DNA of 5,348 nucleotides from Heliobacteriaceae bacterium (GTDB lineage: Bacteria > Cyanobacteriota > Vampirovibrionia > Gastranaerophilales > Gastranaerophilaceae). The stretch covers positions 1 to 5,348 of the forward strand of contig JAIRZW010000198.1 of assembly GCA_031267015.1 (NCBI GenBank), given 5' to 3'. Below are positions 1-4,887 of the stretch, one piece after another (the stretch's first letter is position 1; each line of letters opens with the position of its first letter). The notes below the pieces were generated by a model, which was given only the letters and a program-made list of their open reading frames with translations, was not told the origin of the DNA and did not search any database. A program made the translations under genes and the position numbers.

Positions 1-58
1 AGACATGCAAAGAATAGGAAAAGAAATCAAAAATGAATGCAATAAAATAATTTTCAAC

Positions 59-142
59 AAAAAGATAATCTGATTATAGGAACTCAGTGTCTCCTTGTCG
101 CCTGCTGGCCCGGTGCCGAGATTTACCGTATCAGATTATCCT
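59..142 (-). ncRNA. Putative ~84-nt rod-shaped small RNA of unknown family
   Basis: Seen: an 11-bp perfect inverted repeat, GATAATCTGAT at 64-74 and its complement at 130-140, encloses a 55-nt GC-richer core. On the minus strand the repeat is followed at once by five T (63-59), as in an intrinsic terminator. A near-consensus minus-strand promoter ends just before it, predicting a start near 142. Inside, CUCGG and CUGAG pair (one G-U), and an inner GCC/GGC hairpin with an AGCA loop is possible, giving a long rod whose 5' and 3' ends pair. No ATG lies in the transcript, so coding is unlikely. The shape recalls small SRP or 6S-like RNAs, but I find neither the SRP GGAA tetraloop with its AGCAGC side nor a 6S bubble. 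Inference: an independent small RNA gene. The alternative is a bidirectional terminator for an unseen gene to the left. Confidence 0.5.
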
Positions 143-148
143 GCTTTT

Positions 149-177
149 ATTATAACTTATTCAGAATAAAATTTCAA
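149..177 (-). promoter_or_regulatory. Sigma-70-type promoter for the putative small RNA
   Basis: Read on the minus strand, TTGAAA (177-172, five of six to consensus) is followed by a 17-bp spacer and TATAAT (154-149, perfect). The predicted start is near 142, one or two bases before the 11-bp closing helix of the RNA. It is the best-matching promoter in the window and has no protein gene downstream within the window. Confidence 0.65.
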
Positions 178-183
178 CCCTGC

Positions 184-212
184 TGGACTTTCAGAGGGAA
201 AATCGTTATAAT
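184..212 (+). promoter_or_regulatory. Promoter predicting a leaderless mRNA
   Basis: TGGACT (184-189, four of six) and TATAAT (207-212, perfect) are separated by exactly 17 bp. The usual start, seven bases after the -10 box, falls on base 219, the A of the ATG. The only purine-rich stretch (AGAGGG, 193-198) is 20 bases from the ATG and lies within the promoter spacer, so it cannot act as a ribosome binding site. The -35 box is back to back with that of the small RNA promoter, six bases apart. Confidence 0.6.
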
Positions 213-218
213 AATGAT

Positions 219-1292
219 ATGGCTGATTTCAGTTTAGGAAATTTAATATCAAAATTTGTGAATTATCGGCCGGGTACTGCGGCTAATACTCCTGCAGCGC
301 AGACGAGCCAGTCTTTCTCAGCGCCTGCCGCAAGCCCTGCGCCTCCGCCGGCTTCAGCAAGCCCGGCACCGCAAATGGGTAACCTTGGCCAAACAGGCCA
401 GGCAGCTTACGTAAAAGACATGATGAACCTGCCGAAAAATATTAACGAATTTGTTTATATGATTCAAAGGAATTTGACTCAGGCGCAGCTGCAGGCGCAG
501 TTCGCAAACCAAATAGCCGCGCAAAGAAGCCAGCTTTCGCAAACCCAGGCCCAAATCCTTGCCCAGCTTCAGGGATTGGATTTTTCAAACGCGGCAATGA
601 CAGCAGACAAAGCGCTTTTAAGCCAGCTTCAGTCAACCCTGCGAAACCTGCCGATTTCCGCAAACGGCATGATTAACCTCGGCGATATTGCCGCGATGAT
701 TCAGACAAACGGCAAGGACGCAGTGGCAAAATTAATTGTTTCCATGGCAAACGCCGCGCGCTCGGGCGTCACAGACCTTTCGCAGATGAAAGACACTGCA
801 AAGCTCATCAACGCAAGCATTGCAGCCGCATCCCAAAACGATGCCGCGCAAACAATGAAAATGCTTCTGCTTTTATATTTGCCGTGGCTTCCGCTCCAGG
901 AAGGCGTCGGATTTGACCTTGAGATTGAAGCCGGAGCCTCGGGCGATGAAAGCGACAGTATTTTGACGATTACAATTTCCACAATAAATTACGGGCTTGT
1001 GGTCGCAACGCTTATACTTGAAAGCTCAAATTCCGTGCAGGTCAACATTGCCTGCGCTGAGGAATTTCCCAAAGACGACCTGACGTTAAGAATTTCGGGC
1101 GACGAAAAGCATTATTCAATGCAGTCTTCAATTTTTTATCAGGCCAAAACCGCAAAGTCTGATACCGCTGAAAAGCCGCAGGCAAAGGTTAACATGTCCG
1201 ACACAAACATGATTAACCCTTACATGCTGCTTATGGCGCACTCGATTATAAGACACACAATAGAGATAGATAAAAACTACATGTCAGCATGA
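219..1292 (+). CDS. Ala/Gln-rich protein, C-terminal region weakly FliK-like
   Basis: I do not recognise this 357-residue protein with certainty. Residues 21-52 are a Pro/Ala/Ser-rich, probably disordered linker. Residues 84-119 are Gln/Ala-rich and helical (LTQAQLQAQ and similar). Residues 120-215 are helical. Residues 216-226 (LLLLYLPWLPL) open a beta-rich section to about 308 with alternating strands: LTITIS, then NYGLVVATLIL, then SVQVNIA. This order (low-complexity N-terminus, then a compact strand-rich C-domain with an 'x-G-x-V-x-x' strand pair) resembles flagellar hook-length control proteins of the FliK family, but that is inference; no flagellar neighbours are visible. There is no signal peptide and no clear membrane helix. 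The start is chosen because the -10 box is six bases upstream and the mRNA looks leaderless. gloA follows after 25 bp, so the two are probably co-transcribed. Confidence 0.85.
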   Translation: MADFSLGNLISKFVNYRPGTAANTPAAQTSQSFSAPAASPAPPPASASPAPQMGNLGQTGQAAYVKDMMNLPKNINEFVYMIQRNLTQAQLQAQFANQIAAQRSQLSQTQAQILAQLQGLDFSNAAMTADKALLSQLQSTLRNLPISANGMINLGDIAAMIQTNGKDAVAKLIVSMANAARSGVTDLSQMKDTAKLINASIAAASQNDAAQTMKMLLLLYLPWLPLQEGVGFDLEIEAGASGDESDSILTITISTINYGLVVATLILESSNSVQVNIACAEEFPKDDLTLRISGDEKHYSMQSSIFYQAKTAKSDTAEKPQAKVNMSDTNMINPYMLLMAHSIIRHTIEIDKNYMSA

Positions 1293-1317
1293 CATATTTT
1301 GAAAGAAAGGGAAATAT

Positions 1318-1698
1318 ATGAAATTATTACACATAATGATAAGGGCAAAAAACATTGATGAATCGCTGAAATTCTACACCGAACTATTAGATATGAACCT
1401 TACGCAGCAGGCAGCGCTTGATGATGCGGACTTATATTACCTGAGCGACGAAGACGGCCAAACCCAGCTTGAATTAACCTACAACCGCGAAAAACCGGTT
1501 ACGGGCTGCTACACTCACGGCAGCGGCTTCGGGCACCTTGCGTTTGAAACGGATTCCATGGATAAATTTACCGAAAAAATGAACAAACTCGGCTATGCAT
1601 ATTCATACGAGCCGTTTTACATGCCGGAAGTGAATATGATGATTGCGTTCATCAAAGACCCTGACGGCTACGAAGTCGAAATCATGGCAAAGTCATAA
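1318..1698 (+). CDS. gloA: Lactoylglutathione lyase (glyoxalase I)
   Basis: 126 residues, a single vicinal-oxygen-chelate domain pair of the usual GloA length. The enzyme isomerises the hemithioacetal of methylglyoxal and a thiol (glutathione in the classical case) to the S-lactoyl thioester in the cytoplasm, the first step of methylglyoxal detoxification. Seen: the N-terminus MKLLHIMIR, LELTYN at 51-56, GHLAFE at 72-77 and DPDGYEVEIM at 114-123 align with the E. coli enzyme and supply all four metal ligands: H5, E52, H73 and E121. The loop before the last strand differs from the glycine-rich GPVKGGTT of E. coli (here YEPFYMPEVN), so the thiol cofactor may differ. A Shine-Dalgarno sequence (AAAGG, 1306-1310) lies 7 bp before the ATG. 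It lies 25 bp after the preceding gene on the same strand, and its stop is 7 bp from the stop of the convergent gene. Confidence 0.93.
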   Translation: MKLLHIMIRAKNIDESLKFYTELLDMNLTQQAALDDADLYYLSDEDGQTQLELTYNREKPVTGCYTHGSGFGHLAFETDSMDKFTEKMNKLGYAYSYEPFYMPEVNMMIAFIKDPDGYEVEIMAKS

Positions 1699-1705
1699 TC
1701 CGAGT

Positions 1706-2605
1706 TTAAAAAAGGTTAAAAAAGTCTGTAATAAAGCGTTCATCCGGTTTTACGCCTATCTTGTGCATAAGCGCCCGGGTTTCTTCAGGCAGATTAAAGA
1801 ACCGTATAATAGGATCAAAACAGCTGTCTATATATTGTACGGCATTTTCAATTTCATCGTTACTGTACTGTGCTTTAAGCATTTTAATTTGTTTTTTATC
1901 CGCTCTGTCCACCGCTTCAAACAGCGATTTTACTAACCCGCGTTTTTTAAGATCTTCCAGTTGTGTTCTCACGTCAATGTCCCCAAACTCTATAATCGTG
2001 TCGCCGATTATGTTGTCAGACATTGGTTTGTCGTCATCCCCAAGCCTGTGTATATCGTGTGAAGAAACATACTGAGAACAGTCATACAAATATTTAGTTT
2101 TCCAATTTAATTTTAAGGCATTGTTTTTGTCTATGAATTCGGTTACTAAATAGCCGTCTTTGTCTTTGCGCCGTGCATATTTACCAAAAAAGAACGGCGG
2201 GAATCTGTATTTGTCGGCATTTTCATCAGCGAAACAGGCATTTAAAATTTCCGCACGCTTGCCGGAACCGCTTCGGAACTCCACAGTAGGTTTTTCACGA
2301 AAAGTCTTGCATACAAATAACTTTTTGCCTGCGTCAATAAGGGTTGTTACCCCAAAGCCGCCTTCGGAAAGATATTTTGCTTTGAGTTTTTTGCCCAGTC
2401 TTTCAATAACTTTTTGGATTCCGTCGCTGTCATAATTTCGCACTTCAAACATGTCTTGTGCAAAATCCGAAAGCAGTTTTTCCGTGCCTGCCAGCTCCTG
2501 CGGAATCCATCCCAAATAGCGGTTATTTCCCAGTATCTGTTCAAATTCTGCGGGGGTATGGAATGTTTTGCGCACAATCTGCGTAATGTCTGTGTTTATC
2601 TTCAT
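1706..2605 (-). CDS. Divergent protein-kinase-like protein
   Basis: 299 residues from the ATG at 2605. I do not recognise a named family, but the order of motifs matches the protein-kinase-like fold. There is a glycine-rich loop EGGFGVT (81-87), a strand lysine in FVCK (K100), a possible helix-C glutamate (E119), a hinge-like LVTEFID (153-159), a catalytic-loop-like stretch DDDKPMSDNII (190-200, N198) and IIEFGDID (204-211) where DFG would be. Odd points: the metal-binding Asp of DFG is Glu206, and the gap between DxKP and Asn is two residues longer than usual, so it may be an atypical kinase or pseudokinase. A helical C-terminal region follows (213-299). An upstream in-frame GTG (2650) overlaps the preceding gene's stop (GTGA) and would add 15 mostly hydrophobic residues. 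I prefer the ATG, whose N-terminus MKINTDITQ looks natural. Neither start has a Shine-Dalgarno site. Confidence 0.75.
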   Translation of the reverse strand: MKINTDITQIVRKTFHTPAEFEQILGNNRYLGWIPQELAGTEKLLSDFAQDMFEVRNYDSDGIQKVIERLGKKLKAKYLSEGGFGVTTLIDAGKKLFVCKTFREKPTVEFRSGSGKRAEILNACFADENADKYRFPPFFFGKYARRKDKDGYLVTEFIDKNNALKLNWKTKYLYDCSQYVSSHDIHRLGDDDKPMSDNIIGDTIIEFGDIDVRTQLEDLKKRGLVKSLFEAVDRADKKQIKMLKAQYSNDEIENAVQYIDSCFDPIIRFFNLPEETRALMHKIGVKPDERFITDFFNLF

Positions 2606-2646
2606 ATTAATATAAAATATGAACATAAAAAAATTTGCCGGTTTTA

Positions 2647-3408
2647 TCACAACTTAATCTTAGTTGAAAAGCGTACTTTGCTTCTTGTAACTCCGCTGTT
2701 TTCATAATAGGTTTGGCCCGCACCAAGCTCAAAATTTAGCTTGTCCCTGTCTTTGAAGGGTTTTACGACCAGTACAACCTCATTTGAGCGGCTGTTTGAG
2801 GTCATATTTGACTTAATAACATCCTGAACAGAAAAGACGCTGTTGATTTTCCATTCGGGGATAAGATAAACTATGTCGGAGGTTTTTCCGCTGGTGGTTC
2901 CGAGTGTTTTTTGGAAAGACGAGCTCAGCGCAAACCTTTTGAAATCATACCTGGTGAATAATTCTGTTGTGCGCTCAAGCTGCGAGCTGTCCGTATCAAC
3001 GATTGAAGAATATGTGGTTCCGTATGACAGGCTTCCGGTTTTGCGCTCAAGCTTGTTCATGGATGAAACAATACTATACTCATCAGACAAAGACGGCCGG
3101 GCAGTTGAGCGGTTTGGCTGCATTTTTAAAGCGATTTTTTCAGACAGAGTCGGCTGTTTTATATCTAATTTTTTAGGCGCTTTTACATTCAAATACACCG
3201 CTGATTCTTTGTATTCCGCGTAACCTTTCAGAGCGGCGGCATTGAGGCGTTCCGCGTCAGGTTCAAGCATAATTTCATCCGTGTCACCGGCTTCCTGAAC
3301 ATTATCCGGAACCGTCCAGATGAAGATATTCGGAAGCGTCAAATTTTCCTCAGCAAAACAGAGAGGTGAAAATAATATAGTTAAAAGCGTCAGGGCAATC
3401 TTCTTCAT
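2647..3408 (-). CDS. Secreted beta-rich envelope protein, likely outer-membrane barrel
   Basis: 253 residues; no family recognised. Seen: a clear Sec signal peptide MKKIALTLLTILFSPLCFA with likely cleavage after Ala19 (before EENLTLP). The next ~100 residues are polar with few strands. From about residue 124 there are regularly spaced amphipathic strands (GSLSYGTTYSS, TTELFTRYDF, RFALSSSFQ, SDIVYLIPEW, NEVVLVVKP, KLNFELGAGQTYY, SKVRFSTKIKL) joined by Ser/Thr/Asn-rich turns, ending exactly at the C-terminus. This pattern fits an eight-stranded outer-membrane beta barrel and so a diderm cell. The last residue is Leu rather than the common Phe, so assembly as a barrel is inference. The start is supported by the signal peptide and by TATAAT six bases upstream with no ribosome binding site (probable leaderless mRNA). 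The kinase-like gene follows downstream, possibly co-transcribed. Confidence 0.85.
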   Translation of the reverse strand: MKKIALTLLTILFSPLCFAEENLTLPNIFIWTVPDNVQEAGDTDEIMLEPDAERLNAAALKGYAEYKESAVYLNVKAPKKLDIKQPTLSEKIALKMQPNRSTARPSLSDEYSIVSSMNKLERKTGSLSYGTTYSSIVDTDSSQLERTTELFTRYDFKRFALSSSFQKTLGTTSGKTSDIVYLIPEWKINSVFSVQDVIKSNMTSNSRSNEVVLVVKPFKDRDKLNFELGAGQTYYENSGVTRSKVRFSTKIKL

Positions 3409-3414
3409 GACTAC

Positions 3415-3420
3415 ATTATA
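3415..3420 (-). promoter_or_regulatory. -10 box for the secreted protein gene (leaderless start)
   Basis: On the minus strand TATAAT (3420-3415) is followed by six bases and then the ATG at 3408, so transcription would begin on or next to the start codon. The -35 region at 17-bp spacing falls inside the upstream terminator hairpin and reads TGCCCG, a poor match. No Shine-Dalgarno sequence exists between the hairpin and the ATG. The box also sits five bases after the terminator's T-run. Confidence 0.45.
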
Positions 3421-3424
3421 CTAC

Positions 3425-3450
3425 AAAAAGAGGCGCCCGGGCACCTCTTT
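3425..3450 (-). terminator. Intrinsic terminator of the ytxH-DUF948-ytxH operon
   Basis: On the minus strand a 10-bp stem (AAAGAGGTGC pairing with GCGCCTCTTT, one G-U pair) closes a CCGG tetraloop and is followed by a run of T at the base of the hairpin. It begins 8 bp after the stop codon of the last gene of the operon. On the plus strand the stem is not followed by a T-run beyond its own base, so it is directional. Confidence 0.88.
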
Positions 3451-3458
3451 ACAGATAT

Positions 3459-3725
3459 TTAAGCTTCTGTCTTTTGTTTTTCCAAAAGGTTTTGAAGTTT
3501 TTCTTTGATTTCGTCGCCTTTTTTCTGCATATCAGACATAACGTCGTCCGCTTTTTCCTTAATCTCTTTAACCGTTTCGTCTGCACGTTTTAAAAGGTCT
3601 TTAGAAGTGTCGCAAATCTCGCGGCGTGTTTCTTCGCCTGATTTCGGCGCCAGAAGTATGCCGGCAATCGCACCGATTGCGCCGCCCACTACAAAGCCCG
3701 CTAAAAATTTTCCTGCTGATGACAT
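3459..3725 (-). CDS. YtxH-domain protein (second copy)
   Basis: 88 residues with the YtxH-family signature. A glycine/alanine-rich membrane segment (residues 7-26, GFVVGGAIGAIAGILLA) runs into APKSGEETR (26-34), then a highly charged, predicted coiled-coil tail (40-86) rich in Lys, Glu and Asp. In Bacillus the founding member is a general-stress protein encoded beside ytxG; biochemical function is unknown. The protein is expected to be anchored in the cytoplasmic membrane with the tail in the cytoplasm. The start is fixed by a strong Shine-Dalgarno AAAGGAG (3739-3733) 7 bp before the ATG, overlapping the stop of the DUF948 gene. It is the last gene of the operon, followed by the terminator. 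It shares the membrane-APKxGEETR core with the first gene of the operon, indicating duplication. Confidence 0.9.
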   Translation of the reverse strand: MSSAGKFLAGFVVGGAIGAIAGILLAPKSGEETRREICDTSKDLLKRADETVKEIKEKADDVMSDMQKKGDEIKEKLQNLLEKQKTEA

Positions 3726-3738
3726 GATGTTTCTCCTT

Positions 3739-4095
3739 TCATTTTCTAAATAAGTTAAACGCAGTTGTAAATCCTTTAATCAAGCCGCAAAAGATAGATT
3801 CTGAGATGGCTTTTGTTCTTCCGAAAGTTTTTTCAACTGCTGTTTTAAAATGGTCAACACCCTGGTCGGTGTTTTTCACGATTGCATTCACGGACTTGAG
3901 GGTTTCACTGAGTTCTTTCAAAGTCGGCTTTAACTCGGTATTAAGGATTGCCGAAGTCGTGTTAACATTTTTTGCTAAAGCTGATAAGTCAAACAAAAGC
4001 TTACCCAAAAACACTCCGACAACGATTATAATACCACCTGTTGCATAAAACAGAAAAGTAAGCCCGTTATTCATATTTACCTGAGATATATCCAT
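3739..4095 (-). CDS. DUF948 (YtxG-like) membrane protein
   Basis: 118 residues. One membrane helix (residues 12-36, through GGIIIVVGVFLGKLLFDL) is followed by a helical stretch (38-90) with the DUF948-like spacing of small and hydrophobic residues (TLKELSETLKSVNAIVKNTD), then a short tail. This layout and its position between two YtxH genes match YtxG, whose gene neighbours ytxH in Bacillus; the family's molecular role is unknown. A scaffold or partner of YtxH at the membrane is inference. Start: the ATG overlaps the preceding stop in TAATG, with GAGGA (4109-4105) 9 bp upstream, so translation is probably coupled to the upstream ytxH. The downstream ytxH begins 13 bp after the stop. Confidence 0.85.
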   Translation of the reverse strand: MDISQVNMNNGLTFLFYATGGIIIVVGVFLGKLLFDLSALAKNVNTTSAILNTELKPTLKELSETLKSVNAIVKNTDQGVDHFKTAVEKTFGRTKAISESIFCGLIKGFTTAFNLFRK

Positions 4096-4403
4096 TAGTT
4101 AAAGTCCTCGCCTGATACTTCAAGTTCTTTAGCTTTCTGAAGCTTGTTATTTTTAAGCATATTGCTGAATTTACGCAGCTGCCGCTCAAGCTTATATCTC
4201 ATCAGGTCAACGGATTCCATTGCCTGCTGCTTTGCTTCGTTAATTGCCGGCGAATTCTTTTCGTAAAGTTCGACAGCAGCGTCCTTAAGCTCTTTGCGTG
4301 TTTCTTCGCCCGGCTTTGGCGCGTAAAGTATTCCGGCGGCGATTCCGCCGATTACACCTGCCAAAAGGCCCATTCCGAATATAAATGATTTATTTCTACC
4401 CAT
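4095..4403 (-). CDS. YtxH-domain protein (first copy)
   Basis: 102 residues. Gly-rich membrane segment at residues 8-28 (FGMGLLAGVIGGIAAGILYA), then the family signature APKPGEETR (28-36) and a charged helical tail to residue 102. It is longer than the second copy and has a different tail (two Met-rich, basic helices rather than an acidic/basic coiled coil). First gene of the three-gene operon: a promoter lies 25 bp upstream, and GAGGTG (4413-4408) sits 4 bp before the ATG. Its stop overlaps the next ATG by one base. Function as for YtxH in general is not known beyond stress association in Firmicutes. Confidence 0.9.
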   Translation of the reverse strand: MGRNKSFIFGMGLLAGVIGGIAAGILYAPKPGEETRKELKDAAVELYEKNSPAINEAKQQAMESVDLMRYKLERQLRKFSNMLKNNKLQKAKELEVSGEDFN

Positions 4404-4427
4404 TTTTCACCTCGTCTTTCGTGATTT

Positions 4428-4456
4428 ATTATAGCATATGTTAAGATTTTTTACAA
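4428..4456 (-). promoter_or_regulatory. Promoter of the ytxH-DUF948-ytxH operon
   Basis: On the minus strand TTGTAA (4456-4451, four of six) and TATAAT (4433-4428) are 17 bp apart, predicting a start near 4421 and an 18-nt leader carrying the GAGGTG ribosome binding site. The -35 box overlaps the stop codon of the upstream membrane-protein gene. That places the operon under its own promoter, although read-through from upstream is not excluded because no terminator lies between. Confidence 0.65.
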
Positions 4457-4831
4457 GTTTAAGTTTTTTTTACAAGCGCCAAATTTCCGCGCTAAGTCGC
4501 TTATGAGCACTGCAAACTGCAAAAACGCCGCCAGTTTTTTGTATCGCCCTTTCCAGAAAAAAGGAAGTACATATAAACATACAGTTGAAACCAGTTTAAA
4601 AATGTACTGTTTCTTTTTCTTTTCGACCAGACAGAATAAGTAATGCAGTGTTTGTTTAAGGTTGCGCACAATGTTGTAAGTTTCACGCAAGCCGACCTCA
4701 AACGCCGGCCTAAAGTCGATTACGGCCTGATTTGCAGCCAAAACCCGCCTGTCGGTTTTGATGATAAGATTCAGCAGCGCGCCCGCAACAATTAATTCAG
4801 CTATGAAAACTATTATGATAAATAAAATCAT
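4451..4831 (-). CDS. Small membrane protein with DUF948-like N-terminus
   Basis: 126 residues from the ATG at 4831; not recognised as a named family. Seen: a strongly hydrophobic N-terminal helix (1-24), an amphipathic helical stretch 28-70 with FRPAFEVGLRETYNIVRNL, a basic KKKK (71-74), a second hydrophobic segment (77-93, ending PFFWKGRY) and a third (98-114), then a basic tail. Membrane helix followed by a polar helix with a conserved-looking Pro is the DUF948/YtxG layout, so it may be a diverged relative of the gene at 3739-4095; this is inference. An in-frame TTG at 4876 would add 15 residues but has no ribosome binding site and would absorb the promoter region. The ATG has a -10 box 7 bp upstream and is preferred. 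It lies between murT (divergent) and the ytxH operon (same strand). Confidence 0.75.
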   Translation of the reverse strand: MILFIIIVFIAELIVAGALLNLIIKTDRRVLAANQAVIDFRPAFEVGLRETYNIVRNLKQTLHYLFCLVEKKKKQYIFKLVSTVCLYVLPFFWKGRYKKLAAFLQFAVLISDLARKFGACKKNLNL

Positions 4832-4835
4832 TTGT

Positions 4836-4844
4836 ATTATAATA
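4836..4844. promoter_or_regulatory. Palindromic -10 region, divergent promoter
   Basis: The palindrome ATTATAAT (4836-4843) gives TATAAT on the plus strand (4838-4843) and TATAAT or TATTAT on the minus strand (4841-4836 or 4844-4839). The plus box would start murT near 4850, leaving a ~38-nt leader with a Shine-Dalgarno site. The minus TATTAT box is 7 bp before the ATG at 4831, consistent with a leaderless mRNA. No good -35 hexamer is visible for either direction. Confidence 0.45.
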
Positions 4845-4887
4845 AAGCAAGAACGTAAAAAAATAAATACGTCCAAAGGATTATTTA

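Noticed and set aside
59..142. SRP RNA (ffs) or 6S RNA identity for the hairpin segment
   Set aside because: Length and rod shape fit a small SRP RNA, but the conserved GGAA tetraloop and the AGGUC/AGCAGC internal loops are missing on both strands; it is too short for 6S.
442..663. Minus-strand reading frame inside the first gene
   Set aside because: Antisense shadow of a clearly coding plus-strand frame; no ribosome binding site or promoter.
701..982. Minus-strand 93-residue frame inside the first gene
   Set aside because: Antisense shadow; composition follows the opposite-strand codons.
1643..1936. Plus-strand frame spanning the gloA end and the convergent gene
   Set aside because: Overlaps two supported genes in another frame, has no ribosome binding site, and its product is low-quality basic/aromatic sequence.
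2620..2650. Terminator after the secreted protein gene (T-run near 2628-2635 on the minus strand)
   Set aside because: The T-run is present but the only pairing before it is a 4-bp A/T stem with an 8-base loop; too weak to call.
2414..2707. Plus-strand 97-residue frame
   Set aside because: Antisense to the kinase-like gene and the end of the secreted protein gene; no start signals.
2873..3223. Plus-strand 116-residue frame
   Set aside because: Antisense to the secreted protein gene, whose signal peptide and strand pattern show it is the real frame.
3505..3753. Plus-strand 82-residue frame over the second ytxH
   Set aside because: Antisense shadow of a recognised YtxH gene with a strong ribosome binding site.
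4441..4476. Direct repeat of CTTGTAAAAAA on the minus strand
   Set aside because: Two short AT-rich copies at the 3' end of a Lys/Asn/Leu-encoding tail; one supplies the -35 box of the ytx promoter, but a repeat function cannot be argued from two copies.
4501..4701. Second minus-strand frame inside the small membrane-protein gene
   Set aside because: Different frame of the same region, no ribosome binding site; the 4451-4831 frame has the coherent membrane-helix layout.
4451..4876. TTG start at 4876 for the small membrane protein
   Set aside because: Rare start codon without a ribosome binding site; it would leave 11 bp to murT and read through the probable promoter region.
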